Below, piece after piece: positions 1 through 10,094 of a stretch of DNA of 44,338 nucleotides. The notes below the pieces were generated by a model, which was not told the DNA's origin, ran no database searches, and saw only the letters and a list, made by a program, of their open reading frames with translations. Position numbers and translations under genes: made by a program. Origin of the DNA: Entrophospora sp. SA101. Taxonomy: Eukaryota; Glomeromycota; Glomeromycetes; Entrophosporales; Entrophosporaceae. The DNA lies in NCBI GenBank assembly GCA_958430865.1, contig CAUDNR010004321.1:11925-56262 (forward strand). The letters are read 5' to 3'. The first letter of the stretch is position 1. Every line of letters begins with the position of its first letter.

Positions 1-179
1 TATATTATGCATTTTTGTATAAAAAGATAAGCTTTCCGTAATTAATAAAGAATAACTTGTATAACTTGTATTTTTTTTTAATAAATAAACCATTATATAG
101 TATTTTGACGTAAGGAAAAAGGGCTTCCTTACAAATACTTTTCTTTCTGATCTTTCTTATTCATTTATTTTTTGTGAAT

Positions 180-216
180 CCCAGAGATCTGGGTAGACAT
201 GCATTATTAAAAGTTT
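180..216 (+). repeat. Left copy of a 37-bp perfect inverted repeat
   Basis: This 37-bp segment recurs as its exact reverse complement at 11975-12011. It opens with a small hairpin, CCCAGA-GA-TCTGGG, followed by GTAGACATGCATTATTAAAA. Weaker similarity continues on both sides, with an AT-rich ATTCATT stretch outside and GCATGNCCTT inside. The two sites are therefore probably two copies, in opposite orientation, of one dispersed element. They could instead be the ends of one 11.8-kb unit, but nothing between them supports that. Confidence 0.75.
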
Positions 217-254
217 CATTTTTGCATGGCCTTTATAAACGTTCAAATAAATAT

Positions 255-405
255 TAGTGATGTTAGCCGTTTAAAAATCCTTAGCCGGCTAAGCCGTTTA
301 CTACCTAAATTGGTAATTTTATTTCTATAACAAGAAAGTAACACAGAAAGCTATTACCAAATTTAGAAATTATGCATGCAGATTATTAGCCGGCTAACAT
401 CACTA
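255..405. mobile_element. hAT-like MITE, TIR TAGTGATGTTAGCCG
   Basis: A 151-bp non-coding element with perfect 15-bp terminal inverted repeats (TAGTGATGTTAGCCG and its complement). Subterminal TTAGCC/GGCTAA words repeat inside the left end, which is typical of hAT-type MITEs. The TAGTG start also fits the hAT superfamily. No clean 8-bp target duplication is visible. Related sequences lie at about 10189-10296 and 6631-6651. Confidence 0.75.
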
Positions 406-1405
406 GTACAATATAGCTAAAATGTTAAATATGCGGTTTGAACATGTAATTATTATTATAATAAGTAATAATAATCGAATTTGATATTGTTATATGTAAT
501 GGTGCAATTAATGTTAAAGTGAAATTGAACTTTTCAAAGTCATTATTAATCAAGAGTTGGACGATGGTGATATAACCATATAATCAAAATATTCAAGTTT
601 ATATTACTAATGGTAAAATAGTAAGTAATAATTAACATTAGTAGCGAAATTATTGAGGTACCTTGCTATGGATAAATTATTATTTAAATTTTAGTAGCAC
701 GATAAGGAAAATTTAAGTGTATGGCATTTGTCCCCATATCATATCAATGATGATTATGTGTTATTATTATTTGAATATAATTTTTTTTACAAGGATTAAT
801 AAGTAATGAACTTTTTTTTAGATATATTTATTTATGAATATTTGTTTAATGTTACATTAGATAGAGGAAGGGAAACTTATTTGACCATCAGTGCTAACTA
901 TTACTGAAGTATTTGAATATCCAAAGACAAGATAAAGAAAATTATGTACCTAAATATCAATAATTTATTTGACAAATTAATTTGTTATTTCTCTTTGTAA
1001 AAAGAAAAATTCATCATGTTGAATTGTATACAATTAATGTTTGTTTTCTTTTGTTATTGCTATTACTTCCATCATTTTCTTTAGTATTATTACAATTCTT
1101 ACTAGTTACGCTACTACCACCACTACTAGTAACTATTAAACTACCACCACACCACAACTATCATCATTAATATTAGTGGCTGTTTTTTCTATTTCAGTTG
1201 TAGTATTAATGGAAGCAATAGTATTAGTTGTTATTTGTATATACCTCATTATGGATCACTAAAAGTATGTTCAATTTTTAACATCAAAAAAACTTTTCAG
1301 ATTCAAGAGCAATTCACCAAACAACAGGTCAAATGGAATTAGTGTTGGTGTCTAAATCTAGAGTTTCATGCCTGTGTGAAAATAAAAGGTTTTGCCATAA
1401 GTCAA
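406..1405. other. AT-rich intergenic DNA with one low-complexity coding-like patch
   Basis: No gene is recognised here. On the minus strand, about 1019-1250 reads as Ser/Asn/Thr-rich peptide pieces (for example TKENDGSNSNNKRKQT) interrupted by stops, so it may be the remnant of a low-complexity protein tail. The plus-strand Leu-rich frame over the same bases is its antisense shadow. The rest is AT-rich sequence without clear structure. Confidence 0.4.
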
Positions 1406-2508
1406 CTAGTTTTGATGTATACATGTATCTTGTATTTGGTTTTCTGTTAGACTTGAAATAGCACTTTGCACTATAACTTGTTTAATTCTATCTACCACTA
1501 TTCCCATAAATAATGTATAAATTTTTTTAGCTCTAAATGTTCTCTGGCATAAATTTACATCAGTAATATCAGGGAGTAGCAATTTTATTTCATTATATAC
1601 CAATGTTCTCACTGATTGATAATTAATATTATTTATACACTTAACATCTTCAATTCTATCCTCATATGCTTTATAGTACAATACCAGCATAAAATCTCCT
1701 TTTGTCTAGTCTTCATAACAACATTAAATAAATCAACTATATTTTGTGATGTAACTTTACCAGATTCTTTTATAATTGCTTCTAAAGAGAATTCTGGAAT
1801 GTGTATACCAAATTTATTACTAATTCATTGCTATCATTTTTGATGCAAACAGATAATTTATCCCTTAAACCTTGCTCTACTTTCTGGTTAAAGGGAATTT
1901 TTCTTTAGTTTCGCCATTTTGGAAGGAATAATGTCTTGTACCTGATCAATCTTTATTTGCTCTGATACAGCAAAAGTTTGAGATTCCAATTGAATTGTTT
2001 TTTGATCTTGGTTTATAGTAGATATGGTATCTTGGGAAATTTCAGTTGTAGAATTTATTTCAGAAGAAATGGTATGTTGAATCTTCTTTTCACTATTGTT
2101 CTCTCTCATTACATTACTAACCTTTCCTTTTTTTTCCAATCCAGAAAATCATCAACATCTTTATCTTCTGACGATTTAGACTTTGTCTGAATAGGTTGAT
2201 ATATTTCAGGACTTGATGCATCATATGTATCAGCTATCTGTTCAGAGATATTATTAGAATTAACTTCGGGAGAAATAGCACTTTGTATCTGCTCTAAATT
2301 TATGGACACAATGTTATCATTCTCACCAGAGTGGTCATTAATCGGTGGTGGAATGGGCATTTGTAAAGCATCATTAGCGGTTTGATTTTCCTTTATGATT
2401 TTTTTTGGTTTTGTATTTTCGATCCTAAGATTAGCAATTTCTTCTATAAGTGTTTTTAGCCTCAAGTCTGAAAACTCACTGCCTCAATAAATCAAGCTCC
2501 GACGACAT
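1406..2508 (-). pseudogene. Frameshifted copy of a lineage-specific MSSEL coiled-coil family
   Basis: Read on the minus strand from ATG at 2508, the sequence begins MSSELDLLRQ. It then meets a TGA and continues VFRLEAKNT in the same frame. It changes frame to LIEEIANLRIENTKPKK and goes on through an acidic Ser/Gln-rich middle. After further frame changes it ends in a conserved-looking module with KEILCW, LLLPDITDVNLCQRTFRAKK and ISSLTENQIQ. At least four lesions separate the pieces: the stop near residue 11 and frameshifts near 2450, 1800 and 1683. From memory, this layout (N-terminal coiled coil, variable middle, LPDIS..NL..KT.RA.KIY end) matches a very abundant Rhizophagus family of unknown function. 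Only the first nine codons lie inside duplicated block A, so A' carries just the promoter side and start. Confidence 0.7.
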
Positions 2509-2699
2509 GTTCAATAATAATTTTTTATATAAGGGATCAATTTATTCAAAATAAAAAATCACGTGCACGTTACAATTTGTAATGCCGATCACTTTTGCAA
2601 AAAAATGAAACCGTCCATTTATTATAGGTAATGTTAATATGTCTCACAAATCTAAAAATAACAGATGCAAAATTCAAGGTAGAAGAATGCGATCACAGT

Positions 2700-2832
2700 T
2701 GGCGCTCGATATAGTGAAGTTTTGGCTAGTACAAATTTGGAAACTATCTGTGTTAATATTCAATAAAATTCAATTTTTCTGAAGATAGTTTCCAAATTTG
2801 TACTAGCCAAAACTTCATTATATCGAGCGCTG
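2700..2832. repeat. Long hairpin at the 3' end of the MULE-like pseudogene
   Basis: Bases 2700-2748 are the near-perfect reverse complement of 2784-2832 (about 46 of 49 paired), separated by a 35-bp AT-rich loop. The right arm encodes, on the minus strand, the last recognisable residues of the adjacent pseudogene (SARYNEVLASTNLETIF). The left arm is therefore an inverted second copy of that gene end. The same hairpin is present in A' at about 27161-27293. Confidence 0.85.
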
Positions 2833-5830
2833 GCTGCAGTTAATTTCTTTTCAATTTTTATTATGAAGTATATTCCCCATAATCTGTGAATCATTCGAAT
2901 TGTTAAAATTACCACAAATTCATCATGCTTTACCACAACTGAATCTGGCACAACACATTTCATATTCTCCTGAGGTTTTAAAAAGGTACTCTTTTGTCTA
3001 TGCTTCAATTTTTTCACAATATCTGAAGTATCATGAAGAACCATGCTTGCTACAGACTCTTTCCATGCAAGACTTGAAGGATGAATATTCTCAAGAGTTT
3101 GTTTGAGTGCCCCATAAAGACTTGTGTTCACCACTGTCACAGGGTGCTAAATATGCAACTTTGTTAGCTTTCGAAAAAAATACTTCAAACTATCTAATAT
3201 TTACCTCAAGTAAAATTTTTAATTTGTTAATATTCTCTTCTATTTTATCTTGGCTATGATATAGAGGAATTTCACTCTCTACATTAAATCCTTTTAATGC
3301 TTTCAGACCTTGAACGCCAATATATCCACTTTCAATTTATGGAATTATATTAAATTTCACACATGTGTTTTCAGAAAAATTAAGATATCATTGTTTTAAC
3401 TGGATAGTCATGCACAGTTAAAGAGGAGCAAAAGCCTTTATAGGGCCAACCTTTGGCTATGACATACCAAAACTAATAATCTGCGTTTTATCATAGAATT
3501 ACCATTAAAAATATGAAATTAGGCAATAAATTATAATTAATACTAACTTGAGATAATATTTCCAAAATTTTTATTTTTCGTTCATTTTCTTCTATTTTTA
3601 ATAAAGATGAATTCACTGTGTAATCTACAACTCTTACATTTCAAGAGGTAACAAAATGTCATTTTCTATTGTTAAGTAAACTGCTGATGCACCACAAAGA
3701 GAATCTAATGATTCTTGTAATAAAAATGATTCTATCTTAGTTACTAAATAATCTTTTGTAACCATCTGATGTGAAAACATTTGTGAACACTCAACAAATG
3801 TCAATACTGTAAAACAAAAGATAAAGTATATTAATATATAATAAATAAAATACCTTAAAATTTTTCACTTACTTAAATGATGTTCAGGATCATATCGGTT
3901 GATTTCGAATTCATTTAACTCTCCTTTAACTAGCTTAAACTGACATCTATTTGTATCCAACCTAAAGTTGATAATTCTTGTATTTGTTGATTGAGCATAC
4001 AAATAATTAATACTTATCCATTGTTAGAGTAAAATTCTTTTTTTCAAAAAAAAAAATCTTAAATCAATATTAATATAAAACAAATTATTAATTTAAAAAC
4101 TTTACCAATTTTTCTAAGATAGTTATTTAAGCCAAAATTTTTATTTAATAAATTATGATAGACACCCATTATTCCCTGACCAAAAGGATGCAACTTTGGC
4201 AACCAAATATCTTAATTTATCAATATTATCTAATGATGAATGTACTTCAGGTAGAAATTCCTTATCAAAATAAGCTTTGATTAAATTTCCTATCAATTTG
4301 CATATTAAAATTAATTTAACAATGTGGTAATTGACATAAATTATTGATTAGAAATAAAACTTTAATTGATACCTGACAAAATTGAATCTAGTGTGGTGGT
4401 ATCATTATCATCAATTGATTGTTCAATTAAAGCTTGCAAGTTACTTTTAATGCCATTTGGTAATTTATCAGGTGAAGGAGGTGGATGATTGTGAACTCCA
4501 ATACATTTGATAGCAACAAATGGGCACTCTAGAATTATTCTGATGAAACATACAGGACAAGGCTTTTCAACAATAACTCCACAAATAACATTCCCATCAT
4601 TAACATGATAAGCATCTTAAATAATATTAAAATTAAAATCAAAATTGTTCAAAACTAATTATATATTTAATATATTACCACATTGTTTACATTTAGAAAC
4701 TTTTGGAATTATCATATTGCAATGTGAAATTTCTTTAACCTTAATAAATAATTATTTTTAATTTAATTGTCTATTCTTATAATTTGATTTTTTAAAAATT
4801 AAAATAAAATAATACTTACTGGTGCAGAGGCTTCAAACAAATCTTTAAGTAAAGGAACATCTAATTCTTCTTGTTTCAACTTAGCATAGCAATGCCATTT
4901 CTCATTTTGATGATATTTATCACACCCAATAAAGTATCTAACGATTTGTGTTTGATAATCTGTAATTTTTCTAAGATAAGGACTTCCATCACAAGTTATA
5001 TTAAGGACAAGTTGATTCTTTTGCAGCCAAATAAATCCTATTATAAACACTTTGTAAATGCCAAAAAATTTATATATCACTAATTAAAAAAAATCAATAA
5101 TAAACTTACGAATATGTATTAACTTTCTTCTCAATTAATTCATGAACTGAATTTTTGGTGCATTTGTTTAAAAATTCACAAGTTAATTTTATTAATGAAT
5201 TACATTTCTGTTTAACTATAAATATTAAATTAAATTACCTTCCACCATTTTATATCATATCCTTTTTCAAATTTTTCAATTCTATTTTCAATTCTAATAC
5301 ACATGCTTTAATTTCTTTAAGAGTAGAATCATTTTTTAACTGATTATCTTGGATCTCTCTCATTGTTGTAATAGTAGATTGCAACAAATTTATTGAATGA
5401 TTAATAGATTTTCCTATCCCTATAATAATAAACCATTATTAATAAAAATTTAAACAATTGAAAATTTATTATTCATACTTCTGTACTTTGGCAACCTGAG
5501 CAAATGGTTGATAAATTACAGGTATTATTTGTAATTAGAAGTTCTTTCAAAGCATGACCATGATAACTATCACCCTCAGACATATTTAAAGAAACATTCA
5601 CACTTTCATTCACATCTTCATTTTCACTCCAATCTCCTTTCCATTCTCACTTCCATTTTCTCCTTCACAGATGTTGTAGTCATCACCTGTTTTTAAAGTA
5701 GACATTGCCTTTGATTTAGTATAATTTTCAAGATTAATAATATCATTGAATTTATTTATTTTATTGTTGTTTTTTGACGCATTGGCAGATGTTGTTTTGT
5801 ACGCGTTAGCATATGTTGTTTTGGACAAGT

Positions 5831-5976
5831 TAGTGTTTGAATCCGAATCTCAAATGAGACTCATTAAGGAGGTTACACATTATCAAGATCATGTGGTGAG
5901 CACATGATTTTAAGCTATATACTTTGATAGGGTGTAACCCCCTTAATGAGTCTCATTTGATATTTGGTTTAAACTA
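5831..5976. mobile_element. 146-bp MITE inserted in a coding minisatellite
   Basis: Outer ends read TAGTGTTTGAATCC and, on the other strand, TAGTTTAAACC. Strong inner inverted repeats (TCAAATGAGACTCATTAAGG, 5850-5869, against 5941-5960) continue for about 30 bp. The element interrupts a 24-bp repeat array. The bases GGACAAGT stand immediately before it (5823-5830) and immediately after it (5977-5984), as an 8-bp target duplication would. An 8-bp duplication with a TAGTG terminus fits hAT-type transposition. The array itself contains GGACAAGT, so the duplication is likely but not proven. The copy in A' is at 30292-30437. Confidence 0.75.
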
Positions 5977-6160
5977 GGACAAGTTAGCAGATATTATATT
6001 GGACAAGTTAGCAGATGTTGTTTTGGACGCGTTAGCAGATGTTGTATTGGACAAGTTAGCAGATGTTGTTTTGGACAAGTTGGCAGATGTTATATTGGAC
6101 GCGTTGGCAGATGTTATATTGGACACGTTGGCAGATGTTGCTTCAGACGCGTTGGCAGAG
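5977..6160 (-). repeat. 24-bp coding minisatellite (SAN-x-S-x-x-T octapeptides)
   Basis: About eight imperfect 24-bp units, each of the form ttggacaagttagcagatgt plus four bases. On the minus strand they encode 8-residue repeats such as SANVSNIT, SANASNIT, SANLSKTT and SANLSNTT. Two or three more units lie beyond the MITE at 5765-5830. The array forms the low-complexity N-terminal part of the degenerate gene. An identical array is at 30438-30621. Confidence 0.85.
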
Positions 6161-6263
6161 ACTCTCAAGGATTTTCTTTGAACTGTTGGCAAAGATGTAT
6201 CTTTCTTACGTTTTGACTTTTTTTTTTTAATAAAATATGATTTTGCAGATCATCAAAATCTAA

Positions 6264-6425
6264 CTTGATAAGTCGGTCATGTGAGGGTGAGCTCATATGA
6301 CCGACTTATCAAGTAAACCGACTTATCGAATTAAATTACTTAAATATTAAGAAAATGGGGTGAAATTTTTGGCCGACTTATCGAGTAAACCGACTTATCG
6401 AGTGACCGACTTATCGAGTTTACAT
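6264..6425. repeat. Palindrome and repeated CCGACTTATCGAG motif
   Basis: CTTGATAAGTCGGTCAT (6264-6280) faces its perfect complement (6297-6313) across a 16-bp loop. Four more copies of CCGACTTATCGA follow at about 6319, 6373, 6389 and 6405. Such GATAAGTCGG/CTCGATAA words resemble the ends of pogo/Tigger-type elements, but no complete element can be drawn. The deletion that removed U from the second copy begins a few bases after this array. Confidence 0.6.
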
Positions 6426-6630
6426 ATGTAGTATTAGTATTAGTATTAGATTGATACGAATAATTCGAATAAAAATTTGTATTACGAAACTCTAACCATT
6501 TTTTAATCCTGCTATGAATACTGTAAATTTTTTTTGAGCAAATGTATGTTTTTTTGTCATTCAAGGCAATGCATATGGACCCATTTCAACTATAAACATG
6601 AATGTCATGAGAAATTTTTTTTTAATCATC

Positions 6631-6651
6631 TTAGCTGGCTCACATCATTAG
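6631..6651. mobile_element. One-ended remnant of the hAT-like MITE
   Basis: TTAGCTGGCTCACATCATTAG resembles the right end of the element at 255-405 (GCCGGCTAACATCACTA) with a few changes. No matching left end was found nearby, so it is a solo end or a decayed fragment. Confidence 0.4.
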
Positions 6652-7994
6652 AATTAATCCAACGACGGATTTATTTTATTTAATTTTTTTTACTGTTTTG
6701 TTAAATTTTCTAATGAGGGAGCTCGGCTCATCGAACATATACTTGTTCCTTAGTAAATATGTTCCCATCAAAATTCAAATTTACGTGCGGTAAGATTAAC
6801 ATTTGTATCTTGTGAATGGTCAAGAAAAAGTATTTTGGAAGAGGAATTGTTTCCACGATACTCTCTTACCAACAATTTCGAAAAGACATGTTTCTTTCTG
6901 AACAATGATTTACTGATGCTGGTCAAGGTAGGGAAGGTCACTTGGACGTTTTCTTCGTCACAAATTTTTGTGACTATTCCTACTCAAATGGTTCCATTAC
7001 ATACGTTGTCATTGAAAAACTTATTGTTAAGAGCACAGGTATAGTTTGGAGGGAGTTTTGTTAACTTGAATTGATAAACCTTATTCGAATGGACACCATA
7101 TACTGTCTATAACGATCTCTCTCTATAATGATTTTTTTTTGCTGAAACAACAGAGCTGTTATAGAAAGAGTGAACTGTACTTTATTTTTTATTATATCAA
7201 GAATTTCCAAAGAGGAAGAATACACCTTTACATAGCTTTCAAAATTTTCTTTAAATTAAAATAAACAAAATAAAAATTAGATCATGGGTTTCAAAATTGA
7301 ACCCGATATGCTAATTAAAGTTTTATTTGAAAATAATAATGCTTTTTTTTTACAAATACGCAAAAAATTATTTCTTACAACCAATCAATGTTGGCGATGT
7401 TTCCTCTGTTAATGAGCGACTTGGATTCTTGAATTTCTTTTTAGCTACTGCTTACGACAATGTAGACATAAACACAAATGAATATTCCAGAAACTATCCT
7501 GAAAATATAGTAATAGATTTTTATGAAATTGGTATATTTTTTTTTTACATTTTTCTTTTTGTATTTTACAAGTTAACTCAAGGAAACAATACTTGAAAAA
7601 TTCGGATTTTCCTTTTAAAAATTCCAAAAAAAAGAACTGCCAGGTTTCCTTTTTTATAAAAATTTTAAATATGTACAAATAAAAAAGTATTGGAAGTTTT
7701 TAACAACAGGAGATGGTTTTGTTCAATCACTAATAATAACTTTAACCAATGAAGTACCAAGCGTGAATTTTTCTAATCTATCAGGCCCATAACTGCATTT
7801 ACTAGTTTGGAATTAATTAAGCTAAGTCGAGGCTCATTGTATATACTATGATTCGAATAGTGAAACTGTATTGTGCGAACACATGCTAATTTCTACCATT
7901 CTATTCGCTATACAGGATAATAATAAATAAAGTTCGACTCTGTGCTATAATAATAATACTGCTACCGGAAAATAATTTTTTTTTATTCAACAAA
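6652..7994. other. Gene-poor region upstream of the BTB-TLDc gene
   Basis: No recognised gene. Short open frames exist on both strands (for example 6835-7044 and 7327-7596, plus) but none shows a known motif and the second includes homopolymer runs. A possible pogo-like MITE lies at 7099-7180. The last 200 bp should hold the promoter of the gene at 7995, but no convincing core element was picked out. Confidence 0.4.
7099..7180. mobile_element. Possible pogo/Tigger-like MITE
   Basis: The left side reads TACTGTCTATAACGATCTCT and the right side, on the other strand, TACAGTTCACTCTTTCTATA, followed by ACAGCTC. Both ends begin TAC.GT and carry CTATAAC words, typical of pogo/Tigger termini. The two ends do not match base for base over any long stretch, so this is tentative. 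Confidence 0.35.
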
Positions 7995-9637
7995 ATGTCA
8001 ACAACTTGCTTTTCATCATTAGAAAACTTAAATTTATTATTTAACTACCTGATCAATTCCAACAACAATGCTCTTCCATTAAAATATGTTGGAAGACTTG
8101 TAAATGACTTGACAAAGTTATTGAATAAGCCCGAATCTTATGATTTAGAAATTAATGTTGGAGCAGATGATAATGTTAGGACTTTTAGAGCTCATTCTAG
8201 CATTTTAAAGGCAAGGTCTTCATATTTTAAAACTGCTTTATCAAACAATTGGATAAAAAAACCTGATAATGATATTATTTTATTTGAAAAAAAAAACATT
8301 TCTCCAAAAGTATTTGAAATTTTTTTAACGTAAGTTTATTTAATTTTTTATTTAATCAATTGATTGAATGATCACTATAATAATTTAAATTACTTTATTT
8401 TATTTATAGATATATTTACAGTGGAATTCTTAACATAGATAATCTGGATGGAAATGAAATTTTAGAACTTCTTGAGGCATGTGACGAATTCGACTTTAGC
8501 GAATTAATTGATGACTTACAATACTATTTGATTAAAAAAAAAAAAGAATGGATTCACCAAAATTTAATTTATGCTCATAAAATTTCATCATGTCATCAAT
8601 CATTCACCTCGCTTCACGATTATTGTTATCAGATGATCGATAAAAATCCAGGATTAATTTTTAAATCAAATGATATTATGACAATTGAAAAACCCATGCT
8701 TCTAACTATGTTAGAGAGAGATGACTTAGAATTAGAAGAAATTGATGTTTGGGATATTGTCATTCGATGGGGAAAACATGACAATAAAAGTCTGGACAAA
8801 GACATTTCAAAGTGGAATAAAGATGATTTCATTGCGTTAAAAAATAAAATGGAAGATATTATTCCTTTGATAAGATTCAACCAAATCTCTCAAAGTGATT
8901 TTTCTCGTAATATTCTACCATTTGAAAAAATCTTTGATAAAAAATTGTACAAGGAAGTTCTTCAATACTATTTTAATGATGAATTGGAACCAAATCTATT
9001 ACCTCAAAAGGGTCCAAGAACAAAAACAAAAATTGGGACAATCATTAAAAAAAAACCAGAACATTTATTAGATTCGGAAATGAAAACTCTAATTTCAACT
9101 TGGATTAATCGCAAAATTAAAGAATACAAAATGCCTTATGATTTTGAATTGATTTTTCGGGGTACTAAAGATGGATTCTCTAGATCTGCATTTGAGGATA
9201 AATGTTATAATACTGAACAAACTGTGTTCGTTATGAAAATTAAAAATACTGGAGAATTGATTGGTGGTTATAATCCAGTTGGATGGAATATAAAAGAAAA
9301 GTCTCCAAATGATCGATATTTCATTGAAACAGATAAAAGTTTCATTTTCAAAATCGATGAAAATCAGATAAATAACTCAAAATTAAGTAAAATTAAAAAA
9401 CCAGGATATGCAATATTTCATAATGAACGAGAGATTGCTGAAACTATTGATAGTGTAAAATTTCACGAAATTTCTATAAATTTTTGTGATTTACGTCTAT
9501 ATTATAGTAATAAACCTTATTGTTATTATAACCATAAGTCTCCTTCTTATAAAAGTGATTTAAATTTTAAAAATAAATATAAGATTATTCATTTGGTAGG
9601 AGAATGTGAAGTTTATCAAATATCAAAAAAAAAATAA
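7995..9637 (+). CDS. BTB-BACK-TLDc protein (520 aa, one intron)
   Basis: Two exons, 7995-8329 and 8410-9637, separated by an 80-bp intron (GTAAGT...TTTATAG) that splits a Thr codon in phase 2. The joined product is 520 residues. Residues about 49-150 form a BTB/POZ domain (YDLEINVG, FRAHSSILKARSSYFKTAL, then YIYSGILNIDN). Residues about 155-290 form a BACK-like helical region (VWDIVIRWG). Residues about 327-516 form a TLDc domain (FELIFRGTKDGFS, MKIKNTGELIGGYNPVGWN). BTB domains dimerise and often recruit cullin-3. TLDc domains in Oxr1-type proteins protect against oxidative stress and bind V-ATPase. The BTB-TLDc combination is greatly expanded in arbuscular mycorrhizal fungi, where its role is unknown. 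No signal peptide or membrane segment is seen. The start was chosen because the ATG lies just upstream of the conserved LPLKYVGRLVNDL segment, which the paralogue at 25308 also has at the same distance. Confidence 0.9.
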
Positions 9638-9754
9638 TTTACACATTGTATTTATGTATTTATATATTTATGAATTATATATAGTATTAGCTGACAAAAT
9701 TTTTATTGAAGATATATATAATAGTAATAAATTTTTTTTGTTTTTTTTTACAAA

Positions 9755-10030
9755 ATGTTAACTTTGCTTTTCATCATTAGAACTTCTTAGTTAACGACTT
9801 TATCATTTCCAACAATACATCACCATTAAATATACTAGTGAACTTGTAAGTGATTTATTGTATCATGTAGAAATCCAAGTTGGAGTGGATAAAGATGTTA
9901 TGACTTTTAAAACTCATTTTACTATTTTAAAAGCAAGGTCTTCATATTTTGAAACTGCTTTATCAAACAACTGTATAAAAAAATCTTGGCAATGGTATTA
10001 TTTTTCAAATGTATTTGAAGTTCTTTTAAT
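9755..10030 (+). pseudogene. Orphan BTB first exon, decayed tandem copy
   Basis: About 120 bp after the BTB-TLDc gene, the sequence repeats its first exon, including bases just before the ATG (acaaaATG...CTTTTCATCATTAG). Recognisable protein pieces are VEIQVGVDKDVMTFKTH, ILKARSSYFETALSNN and NVFEVLLM. They are broken by stops, frameshifts and a deletion. The copy ends at the splice donor position (AT then GTAAGG at 10031), and no second exon follows. A fold-back element begins within 70 bp. Confidence 0.85.
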
Positions 10031-10094
10031 GTAAGGTTATTATTTTATTTTGTTTGGTTTCCTCTGACAGACGCTTCCCCCAACACTGATTACT

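Larger units (their letters stand above)
2760..6234 (-). pseudogene. Degenerate multi-exon zinc-finger/MULE-like transposase-family gene
   Basis: Minus-strand reading gives a chain of exon-like blocks separated by GTAAG/TAG-type introns. It starts with a lysine-rich stretch (KKKKSKRKKDTSLP), then 8-residue SANLSNTT-type repeats. Next come a coiled-coil stretch (about 5270-5400), a block ending VKQKCNSLIKLTCEFLNKCT, and ITDYQTQIVRYFIGCDKYHQ (4800-5080). A cysteine-rich exon at 4373-4615 has CKQC, CPVC and IGVHNHPPPSP. Further blocks read HPFGQGIMGVYHNLLNK (about 4140-4200), FKLVKGELNEFEINRYD (about 3890-3960) and VFTNVFTSDGYKRLF (about 3755-3800). The order resembles a large Rhizophagus family recalled from memory, probably derived from MULE-type DNA transposases; the superfamily label is less certain than the family match. 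Several exons need a one-base shift to stay open, and a MITE splits the N-terminal repeats. It is a pseudogene. Its 3' part (2760-3140) is not matched to anything known. Confidence 0.6.
2480..6430. repeat. Duplicated block A, first copy
   Basis: This 3.95-kb block recurs at 26941-30891 with a constant offset of 24,461 bp. All long translations in the two copies are identical. The left edge is sharp: position 2479 (c) no longer matches 26940 (a). The right edge is also sharp: 6431 (g) does not match 30892 (t). Six substitutions separate the copies, and all lie in the last 80 bp before the right edge. The block holds the start of the MSSEL pseudogene and the whole zinc-finger/MULE-like pseudogene. 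Confidence 0.95.

Noticed and set aside
982..1170. Plus-strand Leu-rich frame resembling a membrane segment
   Set aside because: Antisense of a Ser/Asn-rich low-complexity patch, with no family resemblance.
7327..7678. Open frames on both strands about 400 bp upstream of the BTB-TLDc gene
   Set aside because: They depend on homopolymer runs and show no conserved motif. A short 5' exon of the BTB-TLDc gene was considered, but its exon 1 already starts at the family-typical position.
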